This document shows, piece after piece, positions 17,331 to 25,981 of a stretch of DNA of 64,000 bases. Every line of letters starts with the position of its first letter. Positions within the stretch are counted from its first letter, which is position 1. Below the pieces are notes generated by a model. That model made no database searches, was not told the DNA's origin, and saw only the letters and a program-made list of their open reading frames with translations. The DNA comes from Flavobacteriaceae bacterium (GTDB lineage: Bacteria; Bacteroidota; Bacteroidia; Flavobacteriales; Flavobacteriaceae). The translations under genes and the position numbers were made by a program. The stretch covers positions 60,590 through 124,589 of the forward strand of contig JAITMD010000013.1 of NCBI GenBank assembly GCA_031277535.1, read 5' to 3'.

Positions 17331-18680
17331 TTAAAAGTGAATCAATTTATATCCAAACTTTTTATTCAAATAATTCAGTACAATATTCCTATTGTTTCTA
17401 TTGAAAGCAATAGGAGTAAGGTTAGCAGCAATTCGTTCAGGAGCGTTTACTTGATAGTTTAAATCAAAAAAGCAATACCCTGTAACTTTACCTTGTTCTA
17501 AAACGACTGCGCTTTTCTCATCTATTTTACGCCCTTTATCTACAACTAAAAGATTTCCTTCGTCTATATTATAATACTCAAGTTGATAAAGCAGTAAAGC
17601 ATTGTATGCAATGTAATCTACTGTTAGGTCTTTGGAGAAGGAATCAAAGGTTTGTTTCTTTGATTTCTTTTCATATATGGTATCTATAAAATAAGGTATT
17701 TCTGCATTCTGCATCACTTTAGTTATAAATTTCTTTCCTTCTGTGGGCGAAGTAAAGGCCATTATATTTCGCTTTCTACCATCTGTTTTGTCAATAGATA
17801 AATAGTGATAACCGTCTATATTAGTTTTAATATAGAGCGAATAAGCGAATATGTTTTTCTTAGAGATGCGATTGTAAATAGGCTTATTTATTGCTATTTC
17901 TTCTGCTTCTTTTAATAAAGCAACTAATTCATTTCCTGTTTTTTCAAAAGAAACAGTAAAAGTTTCTTTCTGTATTTTTTTATTGGTAGAAGAATCACTG
18001 GTGAAGTGTTGTAACACTTTCTTTTTTATATTCTTACTTCTGCCAATATAGATAATTTGTCCCTCTTGATTGTGTATATAGAATATACCAATAGTAGGAG
18101 GTAAGTTGTCTACGATATCTAAATACTTAGGATTAATTCCTTGTTTGATATCGCTCTTAATCATTGACTTTAAGATAGTTTTCTCCTGATCTTTAGATAA
18201 GAGTAACTGAAAAAGCTTGAAGGTAGCCATAGCATCACCACCTGCTCTGTGGCGATCTGTAATAGGAATACCTAATGATCGCACAAGTTTGCCTAAACTA
18301 TATGAAGGCATTTCAGGCAATAACTTTTGAGATAATTCAACAGTACAAAGTGTTTCACGCATAAAGTCATATCCCAAACGGTTAAACTCATTGCGAATAA
18401 CTCTATAATCAAATTCGGCATTATGTGCTACTATAACGCAGCCTTCTGTAATTTCAATTATACGTTTGGCTACTTCGTAGAATTTTGGAGCTAAACGCAA
18501 CATTGCATTGTTGATTCCTGTTAGCTTAACTACAAAGGGTTGAATCTCTATTTGAGGATTGACTAAACTTTGAAATTGATCAATAAGTTGATTCCCGTCA
18601 TATTTGTATATGGCGATTTCAGTTATCCCTTCTTCATTGTATTGACCACCAGTGGTCTCTATGTCTAATATTGCGTACAA
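17331..18680 (-). CDS. DnaQ-like 3'-5' exonuclease fused to GIY-YIG (UvrC/Cho-type) nuclease
   Basis: 449 residues. An N-terminal DEDDh exonuclease domain has DIETTGG (D6, E8), AHNAEFD (H86-D91) and HRAGGDA (H144, D149). A GIY-YIG domain follows with GIFY near 198-201, YIG at 211-213 and R215. The C-terminal ~170 residues are of unknown function. This arrangement resembles PolIII-epsilon/UvrC-like proteins thought to act in DNA repair. The start is a real TTG at 18680: a TAA lies two codons upstream and the conserved N terminus begins at this codon, with AAGAG just before it. It is part of the six-gene operon. Confidence 0.9.
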   Translation of the reverse strand: MYAILDIETTGGQYNEEGITEIAIYKYDGNQLIDQFQSLVNPQIEIQPFVVKLTGINNAMLRLAPKFYEVAKRIIEITEGCVIVAHNAEFDYRVIRNEFNRLGYDFMRETLCTVELSQKLLPEMPSYSLGKLVRSLGIPITDRHRAGGDAMATFKLFQLLLSKDQEKTILKSMIKSDIKQGINPKYLDIVDNLPPTIGIFYIHNQEGQIIYIGRSKNIKKKVLQHFTSDSSTNKKIQKETFTVSFEKTGNELVALLKEAEEIAINKPIYNRISKKNIFAYSLYIKTNIDGYHYLSIDKTDGRKRNIMAFTSPTEGKKFITKVMQNAEIPYFIDTIYEKKSKKQTFDSFSKDLTVDYIAYNALLLYQLEYYNIDEGNLLVVDKGRKIDEKSAVVLEQGKVTGYCFFDLNYQVNAPERIAANLTPIAFNRNNRNIVLNYLNKKFGYKLIHF

Positions 18681-18696
18681 CTCTTATTGCTATTGA

Positions 18697-19374
18697 TTAA
18701 TAATTTCTATTTCCAAAAATTGTGCTACCTATTCTTACCATTGTACTTCCACATTCTACAGCAAGTAAGTAATCATTACTCATGCCCATAGATATAATTT
18801 CCAATTGTACATTAGGTAAGTCATTATATTTTTGTTTGCTCTTGTCAAATATGTCTTTTAAGGTAGAGAATTCTTTTTTTACTTCTTGAGAATCTTCTGT
18901 AAATGTAGCCATTCCCATTAATCCTTTAATTTGAATGTTTTGCATTTCTTTTAATTCTTCACTCGTAAAGATTTCTTCTAACTCGTTTGTATCTAACCCA
19001 AATTTAGTGTCTTCTTGTGCAATAAACATTTGTAATAACACAGGAATTATACGATTGTGCTTTTCAGCTTGTTTATTTATTTCTTGTAATAATTTTAAGC
19101 TTTCAACACCGTGTATTAAAGATACATATTCAGCCATGTATTTAACCTTATTGCGTTGTACGTGGCCTATCATATGCCATTCAATGTCTTTTGGAAGTGC
19201 CTCGTACTTCTCCGTCATTTCTTGTATTTTGTTTTCACCAAATATACGTTGTCCTGCTTCATACGCTTCCATCAAGTCTTCCATTGGTTTGGTTTTCGAA
19301 ACGGCTACCAAGGTTACGTGTGGAGCTAAAGTTTGTTTTACTTCGTTTAAATTCGTTGAGATAGACATAATCAT
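18697..19374 (-). CDS. YggS-family pyridoxal-phosphate homeostasis protein
   Basis: 225 residues, a single alanine-racemase-like TIM barrel. The PLP lysine is K27 in VAVSKTKP. FGENKIQE, WHMIGHVQRNKVKYM, FGLD and the C-terminal SMGMSNDYLLAVECGSTMVR motif are all typical. These proteins bind PLP and keep its level balanced; no catalytic reaction is known. A second ATG two codons downstream is also possible. It lies between DUF1015 (7 bp) and the exonuclease (16 bp) in the operon. Confidence 0.94.
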   Translation of the reverse strand: MIMSISTNLNEVKQTLAPHVTLVAVSKTKPMEDLMEAYEAGQRIFGENKIQEMTEKYEALPKDIEWHMIGHVQRNKVKYMAEYVSLIHGVESLKLLQEINKQAEKHNRIIPVLLQMFIAQEDTKFGLDTNELEEIFTSEELKEMQNIQIKGLMGMATFTEDSQEVKKEFSTLKDIFDKSKQKYNDLPNVQLEIISMGMSNDYLLAVECGSTMVRIGSTIFGNRNY

Positions 19375-19381
19375 TAATTTT

Positions 19382-20593
19382 TTAAATTTCGTAAATCAAT
19401 ACGCCGTTCATAAATTTAGGTTCTATATAAGTACTTTTAGGAGGCATAATTAGTGCGTTATCAGCTACTTTTTTTATTTCTTCCACATTAGTTGGATACA
19501 ACATAAAACCTACTTCGTATTCTCCTTCATCTACTACTTCTTTTATTGCAACAATAGATTGATTACCTGGAAGATAATCGATTCTTGCATCATTGCGCAA
19601 ATCGTCTAAACCAAGAATTGGATGCAAGACTAAATCATAAAGTACTTGCGCATCTAATTGTTGTAATATATCTGAATTTTCTGGTTTATCTTTCAATTTA
19701 AGAGAATAAAACTCACCGTCTAAGTACATTCCAAATTCAAACTTCTTTGAAGGTTTCCAAAGTTGTTGTCCTTTGTTTTTTACATTAAACTTATGTTTTA
19801 ATAAATCCAGAAAGTCTTCTTTTGTATGATTGTTTAAGTCGTGTATAATACGATTAAACTCATATATTTTAATATTGCTTTCAGCAATCAAATAAGTCAT
19901 TACAGCACTCTCAAATGTGCCAGTTGGATTACTTGATTGCAATAAGTCTGCAGAAGCAAAACGATGATGACCATCAGCAATGTATAACTCCTTTATTTGA
20001 TTGAATTGATTACACAACCAAGTTATATCATCCACATCAGAAATACGCCATACCGTATGTTTTTCTTTTTCTACTGTACTAAAATTGTAGATAGGTTTGT
20101 TTAGTTTGTACGTGTTAATCCAAGCACTAATATCTTCCTGATCTGGGTACATCATCAACACAGGCTCTGTGTTGAACTGTGTGTGATTTAGATATTCTTT
20201 AAACAAATTTACCCTATATTCTAAAGTATCTTCATGCCTTTTAATGATATTGTTTTGATAATCTTCAATAGATGTACCTGCTACAATACCTGTAAATTGA
20301 CTGTTTTTTGATTCGATTTGATACAAATAAAGCACTGGGTTAACTTCCTTTATCAGCACCCGCTCTTTTTTATAATCATTTAGCTTAGCATGTACCATCT
20401 TAAAGCGCTTGTCTGCCGAAACCTTCTGAGGGTTTACGTAAGCAGGATTAAGGACATGTAAAAATGAGAAAGGGTTATAATCCAATAAATAAGCAATTTC
20501 TACAGCTGTATAGTCTTCAAAAGATCTACAGCTGACCAAACTTACTTTATCACTGGTAGGGCGTAGCCCATTAAAAGGAATTATTTTAGCCAT
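19382..20593 (-). CDS. DUF1015 family protein
   Basis: 403 residues, matching the DUF1015 family in length and in its MAKIIPFNGLRP start. The segment YIADGHHRFASADLL is the family's His-rich signature. The biochemical role is unknown; DUF1015 genes often lie next to serine/glycerate metabolism genes in Bacteroidota and other phyla, but here the next gene is YggS. It is the first gene of the operon running down to the thioesterase. A hairpin that ends the upstream hydroxyacyl-CoA dehydrogenase gene lies just before it, so it should have its own promoter, though no exact -7 box is seen. Confidence 0.9.
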   Translation of the reverse strand: MAKIIPFNGLRPTSDKVSLVSCRSFEDYTAVEIAYLLDYNPFSFLHVLNPAYVNPQKVSADKRFKMVHAKLNDYKKERVLIKEVNPVLYLYQIESKNSQFTGIVAGTSIEDYQNNIIKRHEDTLEYRVNLFKEYLNHTQFNTEPVLMMYPDQEDISAWINTYKLNKPIYNFSTVEKEKHTVWRISDVDDITWLCNQFNQIKELYIADGHHRFASADLLQSSNPTGTFESAVMTYLIAESNIKIYEFNRIIHDLNNHTKEDFLDLLKHKFNVKNKGQQLWKPSKKFEFGMYLDGEFYSLKLKDKPENSDILQQLDAQVLYDLVLHPILGLDDLRNDARIDYLPGNQSIVAIKEVVDEGEYEVGFMLYPTNVEEIKKVADNALIMPPKSTYIEPKFMNGVLIYEI

Positions 20594-20617
20594 TCGTTCT
20601 ATGGTATCAAAAAATCA

Positions 20618-20649
20618 GAAAGACAACCGAAGTGTTTTCGGCTGTCTTT
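20618..20649 (-). terminator. Intrinsic terminator of the hydroxyacyl-CoA dehydrogenase gene
   Basis: Stem GAAAGACAACCGAA with TTCGGCTGTCTTT (one mismatch), followed on the minus strand by a short T run. Confidence 0.75.
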
Positions 20650-20679
20650 TACTTTGTTATCTATATTTCAATGAAGAGA

Positions 20680-21567
20680 TTAAGCAAACATTTTTGCTAC
20701 TTTCTCAGCTTTTTTACTTTCGCTATAATCGTAGAATCCCTCTCCTGATTTTACTCCTAATTTACCAGCCATTACCATATTAACTAATAAAGGACATGGA
20801 GCATATTTTGGATTTTTGAATCCATCATACATTACGTTCAAAATAGATAAGCAAACATCTAAACCGATGAAATCTGCTAACTGTAATGGTCCCATTGGAT
20901 GAGCCATACCTAACTTCATTACTGTATCAATTTCTTCTACTCCAGCAACACCATTGTACAATGTTTCGATAGCCTCATTAATCATTGGCATTAAGATACG
21001 GTTTGCTACAAATCCTGGGTAATCATTTACTTCTGTTGGCACTTTATCTAAAGCTACAGATAAATCCATGATTTTTTTAGTTACTTCATCAGAAGTGTTG
21101 TACCCTCTAATGATTTCAACTAACTTCATAATCGGCACTGGATTCATAAAGTGCATACCAATCACGCGCTCTGGATTTTTTACTACTGCAGCAATCTGAG
21201 TAATAGAAATAGAAGAAGTGTTTGATGCTAATACAACGTTTTCATCACATACTTCACTTAGCTGTTTGAAGATGTTTAATTTTAAAGTTACGTTCTCTGT
21301 TGCAGCTTCTACTACTAAGTCAGCATTTACTACACCATCTTTAATGTCTGTGTAAGTAACAATGTTTTCAATAGTTGCTTTTTTGTCTGCCTCAGTGATA
21401 CTTCCTTTAGCCACCATTCGATCTAAGTTTTTCACGATAGTTGCCATTCCTCTTTCAATTGCTTTGTCAGAAATATCAATTAAAAGTACTTTAAAACCTT
21501 TTTGTGCAAATGTATGAGCAATACCATTCCCCATTGTACCTGCACCAATTACAGCTATATTTTTCAT
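20680..21567 (-). CDS. 3-hydroxybutyryl-CoA / 3-hydroxyacyl-CoA dehydrogenase
   Basis: 295 residues, single-function Hbd/PaaH type. The N-terminal NAD-binding motif is GAGTMGNGIAHTFA (8-21). The catalytic region HFMNPVPIMKLVEIIRG contains the active His near 145, with upstream ASNTSSISIT. The C-terminal helical domain (PGFVANRILMPMINEA and DFIGLDVCL) is complete. It oxidises 3-hydroxyacyl-CoA with NAD+ in short-chain fatty-acid or aromatic-acid degradation, in the cytoplasm. It lies 38 bp downstream of the Gfo/Idh/MocA gene and may share its transcript. A terminator follows. Confidence 0.94.
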   Translation of the reverse strand: MKNIAVIGAGTMGNGIAHTFAQKGFKVLLIDISDKAIERGMATIVKNLDRMVAKGSITEADKKATIENIVTYTDIKDGVVNADLVVEAATENVTLKLNIFKQLSEVCDENVVLASNTSSISITQIAAVVKNPERVIGMHFMNPVPIMKLVEIIRGYNTSDEVTKKIMDLSVALDKVPTEVNDYPGFVANRILMPMINEAIETLYNGVAGVEEIDTVMKLGMAHPMGPLQLADFIGLDVCLSILNVMYDGFKNPKYAPCPLLVNMVMAGKLGVKSGEGFYDYSESKKAEKVAKMFA

Positions 21568-21605
21568 AAATGATTATTTAATATTTGTTGTTATAAATTA
21601 ATAGT

Positions 21606-22571
21606 CTAATGTTGATAAGCCTCAATAATTTGATGTGCTAATCGCAATGCTTTTGTTCCATCTTCCAACGTCACAATAGGCGTTGTATTGTTTATAATAG
21701 CATCGTGGAACGTTTCTAATTCATCTAAAATAGCATTATTTTGATTAACCATTGGGTTATCATAGTAAATTTGTTTTTTTACACCTTCTGCATTTTGTAG
21801 AATTAAGTCAAAATCTCCAATTACTTCAGGAGCATCCTTCATTTTGACTACTTCACACGTTTTTTCTAAGTAATCTACAGAGATATAAGCATCGCGTTGA
21901 AAGAAACGAGATTTACGCATGTTCTTCATTGATATACGGCTTGCTGTAACATTGGCTACACATCCATTTTCAAATTCAATACGCGCATTAGCTATGTCTG
22001 GCGATTCACTTAATACTTTTACACCACTTGCACTTACATGCTTTACTGGAGATTTTACAACACTTAAGATAGCATCCAAATCATGAATCATTAAATCAAG
22101 TACCACTGGAACATCAGTTCCACGAGGATTGAACTCAGCCAAACGGTGCGTTTCAATAAACATTGGGTTCTCAATTTTTGGACGTACTGCAATAAAAGCA
22201 GGGTTAAAGCGCTCTACATGGCCTACTTGTCCCAACACATTGTATTGTTTGGTAAGCGCAATTAAAGCTTCTGCTTCTTCTACTGTTGTGGTAATCGGTT
22301 TTTCTAAAAAAACGTGTTTACCTGACTCAATAGCAAGTTTTGCACAGTCAAAGTGTGATAGGGTAGGTGTTACGATATCTACTACATCTACCGCTTGAAT
22401 TAGTGATTCAATTGTGTCGAATTTTGTATAACCAAATTCAGCAGCAACTTTGTCAGCATTTTCTTTGAAAGGATCATAGAATCCTACTAATTCGTATTTT
22501 TCAGATTGGTTCAACAAGCGTAGGTGGATTTTACCTAAATGACCTGCTCCCAATACACCAACTTTAAGCAT
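21606..22571 (-). CDS. Gfo/Idh/MocA-family NAD(P)-dependent oxidoreductase
   Basis: 321 residues. The Rossmann motif GVLGAGHLGKIHLRLL is at the N terminus. EKPITTTVEEAEAL near 94-107 carries the family Lys, followed by VGHVERFNPAF. The C-terminal half is the usual alpha/beta sheet domain, with HDLDAILS. The substrate is unknown, probably a sugar or sugar-nucleotide derivative by family analogy. A -7 box TATTTTTG lies on the minus strand at 22589-22596, 17 nt before the ATG. It is likely co-transcribed with the downstream dehydrogenase. Confidence 0.9.
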   Translation of the reverse strand: MLKVGVLGAGHLGKIHLRLLNQSEKYELVGFYDPFKENADKVAAEFGYTKFDTIESLIQAVDVVDIVTPTLSHFDCAKLAIESGKHVFLEKPITTTVEEAEALIALTKQYNVLGQVGHVERFNPAFIAVRPKIENPMFIETHRLAEFNPRGTDVPVVLDLMIHDLDAILSVVKSPVKHVSASGVKVLSESPDIANARIEFENGCVANVTASRISMKNMRKSRFFQRDAYISVDYLEKTCEVVKMKDAPEVIGDFDLILQNAEGVKKQIYYDNPMVNQNNAILDELETFHDAIINNTTPIVTLEDGTKALRLAHQIIEAYQH

Positions 22572-22588
22572 AAAAAGATTATTTTGAA

Positions 22589-22596
22589 CAAAAATA
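22589..22596 (-). promoter_or_regulatory. Promoter -7 box TATTTTTG
   Basis: Exact TAnnTTTG match on the minus strand, 17 nt before the Gfo/Idh/MocA ATG. No TTG at the -33 spacing. Confidence 0.45.
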
Positions 22597-22692
22597 AAAC
22601 TTATTTAATTAATGCCTAAGAATAAAACCTGAAAACTTTCGCCTTTTACTCTTCAATGGTTGAAGAGAGTGGCTTTGTTATTAAATATTGTT

Positions 22693-22700
22693 TACTTTTG
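22693..22700 (+). promoter_or_regulatory. Promoter -7 box TACTTTTG upstream of pcm
   Basis: Exact TAnnTTTG match, with a TTTG (22674-22677) 15 nt upstream, shorter than the usual spacing. It places the start of transcription between the two candidate start codons and favours the GTG at 22721. Confidence 0.5.
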
Positions 22701-22720
22701 TGAAAATACTAAGAATAGAC

Positions 22721-23362
22721 GTGAAAGATTCTACTAAACATCAAGGACTTCGAAACCAATTGATTGACGTATTAGCTCAAAAAGGGATTACAGATAGAGG
22801 GGTTTTAGCTGCTATACAGCGTATTCCTCGTCATTTGTTTTTAGATTCCAGTTTTGAAGATTTTGCTTATCAAGACAAAGCATTTCCTATCGGTGCAGGA
22901 CAAACTATTTCTCAACCGTATACTGTGGCTTTTCAATCGCAATTGTTGCAGGTAAAAAAAGAGGATAAAATATTAGAAATAGGCACAGGTAGTGGCTATC
23001 AGACTGCTGTGTTGGTAGCAATGGGAGCAAAGGTATATAGTGTTGAACGTCAGTTAGAATTGTTTAAAAAAACATCTACGTTATTACCACAACTGGGCAT
23101 TCGTCCAAAGTTGCTTACCTTTGGTGATGGCTATAAAGGACTTCCTAATTATGCTCCTTTTGACTCTATTATTGTCACGGCAGGTGCACCATTTGTTCCA
23201 CAGGCGTTAATGGCTCAGCTCAAAGTAGGAGGAAGACTTATTATTCCAATAGGAGAAGAAAATCAGGTGATGACTGAATTAATTAGAATCAACGAAAAAC
23301 AATTTGAAAAATACGAACATGGAGATTTTAAATTTGTACCCATGTTAGAGAATAAGAATTAA
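22721..23362 (+). CDS. pcm: Protein-L-isoaspartate(D-aspartate) O-methyltransferase
   Basis: 213 residues from the chosen GTG. PCMT methylates isoaspartyl residues with S-adenosylmethionine to start repair of aged proteins, in the cytoplasm. The sequence begins KDSTKHQGLRNQLIDVL and then has RIPRHLFLD, FPIGAGQTISQPY, the SAM motif EIGTGSGYQTAVL, and VTAGAPFVPQAL, all typical. Earlier in-frame TTG (22688) and GTG (22700) codons overlap a -7 box, so GTG 22721 is preferred; homologues also begin near here. It is monocistronic, with a terminator that overlaps the stop codon. Confidence 0.93.
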   Translation: MKDSTKHQGLRNQLIDVLAQKGITDRGVLAAIQRIPRHLFLDSSFEDFAYQDKAFPIGAGQTISQPYTVAFQSQLLQVKKEDKILEIGTGSGYQTAVLVAMGAKVYSVERQLELFKKTSTLLPQLGIRPKLLTFGDGYKGLPNYAPFDSIIVTAGAPFVPQALMAQLKVGGRLIIPIGEENQVMTELIRINEKQFEKYEHGDFKFVPMLENKN

Positions 23363-23400
23363 ACAAGACGAGCATGCTGTTAAGCATGCTCGTCTTGTTT
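23361..23400. terminator. Strong bidirectional terminator
   Basis: A perfect 18-bp stem (23361-23378 with 23383-23400) and a GTTA loop. The left arm starts inside the pcm stop codon. It lies between pcm and the convergent lipoprotein gene. Confidence 0.93.
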
Positions 23401-23410
23401 ATTGTCCGAA

Positions 23411-24736
23411 TTATCGCACCAATTGAATATAATTTTCTTTTGTTTGTTCATCAATTGAATTTCGCATATAAACCAATTCTTCTTTTTTGTCTTTAAGGTT
23501 TAGTTTTATTAACCCTGCTTCACAGTAGAAAAATGCAGTGTTCTTGTCTTGCATTTCTATATTTGATATAGGTCTGTTTTGCAATACAAAACTCTGGTCT
23601 ATTTTACCATTCTTTAAGTTCACCTGAAAAAGCGTTCCTTTTTTAGTATAAGCATAGATTGTGTTGTTGTATTCTTGTAGCTGCTCTATATCATCGTATT
23701 TATCTGCAGTAGATTTGGTTTGCCAAACAATTTTACCTGTTTTTGCCTCTATGGCAAAGAAAGAAGCATCAGTTGCTAAATAGACATTACCCTCTTTTGT
23801 GAAAATCTTCTGTTCTACCGAACTTTCTCCTAAGTCTAACTCCCAAATCGTTTCGAGCGTTTCTGGATTTAAAGCATACAAGGTCTTACTTTCGTTGGCA
23901 ATGTATATTCTTTCACCATCGCTTATAGGTTTGGCGTACATCGCTTTCTTAAAATCGCGCTGAACCAATAGTTTTCCAGTTTTGGCATCAAAACTATACA
24001 CATAAGGAGCGTTTTGTGTAATTACCTTTCCATTGGTGTACAAAAGAGGAAGGTGGTTGTAGGGATAAGCCAATTTGTAGTTCCAAACAACATTACCTGT
24101 TTTTTTGTCAAAAGCGTATAAGTTGCTGTTTTCGTATTGACTTGTAATGTATAGCAAATCGTTGTTGATGGTCGGTGTCTGGTTAATCCATATTTTAAAG
24201 TACTGACTGTTTTTTATACCTGCCTTTAGCTCCCAAAACTTTTCGCCTGTTTTGTGGTTCAAAGCGTATAGTTCTCCATTGATAAATGGAACATACAATA
24301 CACCATCTTCTAAGGTAAATTTATTACGACTATAATTAACTGCTGGATCTTTAGCAGAAAATGTCCAATTGATTGTTTTAGTGTTTAGATTAAATGATTT
24401 GATTGTTCCATCATAATCATAGATAAGTATAGCATTTTTGTCTAAATCAACGTGTTCAATGGGTTTAAATTGCTCCCCCATTACCATGTCATATGCTGTG
24501 AATATCTGGTTGTTTGAGTATTGATTGTTGGGGTTTCGCGAGGGAAGTGATGGTGCTATTCCAGGGTGTATAGAAGGCATACTTTGATCGATAGCAATCG
24601 TACGCGAACTATCTTTTTTTAGTTCTTCTACCTTTACTGGAGGCGGAGGTGACAGTGTTTTTTTCTTTTTTGTTTGTCCTAAACAACTACTAATAGTTAG
24701 TAAGGATAAGGCTAATAATAGTAATGGCTTTTTCAT
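23411..24736 (-). CDS. Beta-propeller (PQQ-like repeat) lipoprotein
   Basis: 441 residues. A type II signal peptide ends in the lipobox ISSC (cysteine 18), so the protein is probably membrane anchored. A Lys/Pro-rich linker (KKKKTLSPPPPVKVEE) follows. From about residue 95 on there are seven or so PQQ-like repeats with the pattern LYALN..TG...W (LYALNPETLETIWELDLG, FAIEAKTGKIVWQTKS). The fold is shared by BamB and quinoprotein dehydrogenases. No catalytic residues are evident, so a scaffold or binding role is more likely than PQQ chemistry. It is transcribed alone. Confidence 0.85.
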   Translation of the reverse strand: MKKPLLLLALSLLTISSCLGQTKKKKTLSPPPPVKVEELKKDSSRTIAIDQSMPSIHPGIAPSLPSRNPNNQYSNNQIFTAYDMVMGEQFKPIEHVDLDKNAILIYDYDGTIKSFNLNTKTINWTFSAKDPAVNYSRNKFTLEDGVLYVPFINGELYALNHKTGEKFWELKAGIKNSQYFKIWINQTPTINNDLLYITSQYENSNLYAFDKKTGNVVWNYKLAYPYNHLPLLYTNGKVITQNAPYVYSFDAKTGKLLVQRDFKKAMYAKPISDGERIYIANESKTLYALNPETLETIWELDLGESSVEQKIFTKEGNVYLATDASFFAIEAKTGKIVWQTKSTADKYDDIEQLQEYNNTIYAYTKKGTLFQVNLKNGKIDQSFVLQNRPISNIEMQDKNTAFFYCEAGLIKLNLKDKKEELVYMRNSIDEQTKENYIQLVR

Positions 24737-24766
24737 GTTTTTGTGGTTTGGTTGTATTTAATAAAA

Positions 24767-24803
24767 AAAAGCAGGTAATTACAAATTGTACTTACCTGCT
24801 TTT
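24767..24803 (-). terminator. Intrinsic terminator of smpB
   Basis: A 12-bp stem AAAAGCAGGTAA / TTACCTGCTTTT, with a T run after it on the minus strand. Confidence 0.88.
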
Positions 24804-24824
24804 ATTGTAGATCTAATGTCTTTT

Positions 24825-25277
24825 TTAATATGCTTTCTTTAAGCGGTCTAAGTCACGTTTATTGTCACGATCTTTAATAGATTCACGCTTATCATAGTTT
24901 TTCTTACCTCTACATAATGCAATTTCTAACTTAGCTAATCCTCGTTCATTTAAAAATAAGCGAAGAGGAACAATGGTAAGTCCTTTGTTTTCTACATTTT
25001 TCAACAGTGTTTTCAACTCCTTTTTATTGAGAAGAAGTTTGCGTTCTGTTTTAGCCTTATGATTGAAGTGCTTGCTGTAAGCGTATTCTTCTATTTGTGT
25101 ATTAATAGCAAATAATTCGTATCCTTGAAACTCACAAAAGCTCTCAGCGATATTAGCTTTACCCAAACGGATAGACTTTATCTCTGTTCCTGTTAGTACA
25201 ATACCTGCTGTATAGCGATCAATTATCTCATAATCGAATCTTGCACGTTTGTTCTGTATGTTAATATTCTTTTGCAT
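24825..25277 (-). CDS. smpB: SsrA-binding protein
   Basis: 150 residues. SmpB binds tmRNA and rescues stalled ribosomes. The oligonucleotide-binding beta-barrel is complete: [53 protein letters not shown] segment ([13 protein letters not shown]), [20 protein letters not shown] and the basic tail [22 protein letters not shown] -7 box TACTTTTG (25282-25289) ends 4 nt before the ATG, so the mRNA probably begins at or within the start codon (leaderless). Homologues begin at the same place, so the start is not in doubt. Confidence 0.97.
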   Translation of the reverse strand: MQKNINIQNKRARFDYEIIDRYTAGIVLTGTEIKSIRLGKANIAESFCEFQGYELFAINTQIEEYAYSKHFNHKAKTERKLLLNKKELKTLLKNVENKGLTIVPLRLFLNERGLAKLEIALCRGKKNYDKRESIKDRDNKRDLDRLKKAY

Positions 25278-25281
25278 AGCG

Positions 25282-25289
25282 CAAAAGTA
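25282..25289 (-). promoter_or_regulatory. Promoter -7 box TACTTTTG immediately before smpB
   Basis: Exact TAnnTTTG match on the minus strand ending 4 nt before the smpB ATG, so transcription should start at or inside the ATG. Confidence 0.55.
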
Positions 25290-25335
25290 ATAAAAAAAAG
25301 ATATGTAGTAAAGGGCGTATCGGTAATATACAAAA

Positions 25336-25375
25336 GAATAAAGTCCTTCATTCTATTGAATCAAGGACTTTATTC
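25336..25375 (-). terminator. Hairpin after the DUF2007 gene
   Basis: A 13-bp stem GAATAAAGTCCTT / AAGGACTTTATTC, with only a modest T stretch after it on the minus strand; probably a terminator. Confidence 0.7.
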
Positions 25376-25392
25376 GAATATTATAGAAAAGA

Positions 25393-25611
25393 TTATTCTT
25401 CAATATTATTATCTCTTAGCAAATCTTCTGCTTTTTCCAAGTCTTGTTCTTCAACAAATACATGTACAGCTCTACCCAAAGTACCATATCCTACACTAAT
25501 AGCTGCTTCAATGTCGTCTCTTACAATATAGGCTATGTTGTTTGATTCTAAGATATCTTTTACAGCAAGAACCATTATCTCGCTTCCTGAAAATAGTTTT
25601 TTGTGACTCAT
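25393..25611 (-). CDS. DUF2007 domain protein
   Basis: 72 residues, a single DUF2007 (putative signal-transducing) domain of ferredoxin-like fold. The VFSGSE-type start is seen here as LFSGSEIMVLAVKDILESNNI. A central beta-strand region IEAAISVGYGTLGRAVHVFV follows, then the C-terminal VEEQDLEKAEDLLRD helix. No enzymatic residues are known. It is a common short protein in Bacteroidota and stands alone here, between a hairpin and the region holding palindromic repeat copy 2. Confidence 0.85.
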   Translation of the reverse strand: MSHKKLFSGSEIMVLAVKDILESNNIAYIVRDDIEAAISVGYGTLGRAVHVFVEEQDLEKAEDLLRDNNIEE

Positions 25612-25981
25612 AGTGTTCTTAATTTTGGTTTATTTAAAGTTACTGTATTTTTATCAAAAATGAATAATTATTATCAGAAGTAGTCCTATTGGAATGTTAA
25701 AAATTTAGAGGTATTTTCATTTGATTGCATCTCTTTGTTTTTTTTAAAAGCAAGTAATAGAGACGTTTTTCGAAGTAATTATTATTACTAATCCCCAAAA
25801 GGTTTGCTATAAAAATGATTGTGAGCAAACAAAATCGATTTAGAGTCTATTCTCACTCCATTAAAATAGTATTTTTGATGGAGTGAAAATGGAGTGAGAA
25901 TGGAGTGAGAATGGACTCAGTGAGTAGTGTATAGCATTAAATTTACTATATAGGTCGTTGTAATAGCGTAGTGCTTAATGC
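25612..25981. other. Intergenic region with palindromic repeat
   Basis: About 370 bp without a gene. The only structure seen is the palindromic repeat at 25841-25920; the rest is AT-rich. Confidence 0.55.
25841..25920. repeat. Dispersed palindromic repeat, copy 2, with internal 11-bp units
   Basis: Left arm GAGTCTATTCTCACTCCATT faces a right arm of repeated units (ATGGAGTGAAA, ATGGAGTGAGA, ATGGAGTGAGA, ATGGACTC) at 25878-25918. The arms pair over about 19 bp with few mismatches, around the loop beginning AAAATAG. The arm and loop words match copy 1 at 12273-12350. Both copies lie between genes of the same strand. Confidence 0.6.

Noticed and set aside
25841..25920. CRISPR-like array
   Set aside because: The 11-bp units are adjacent without unique spacers and pair with one arm, so this is a palindromic repeat.
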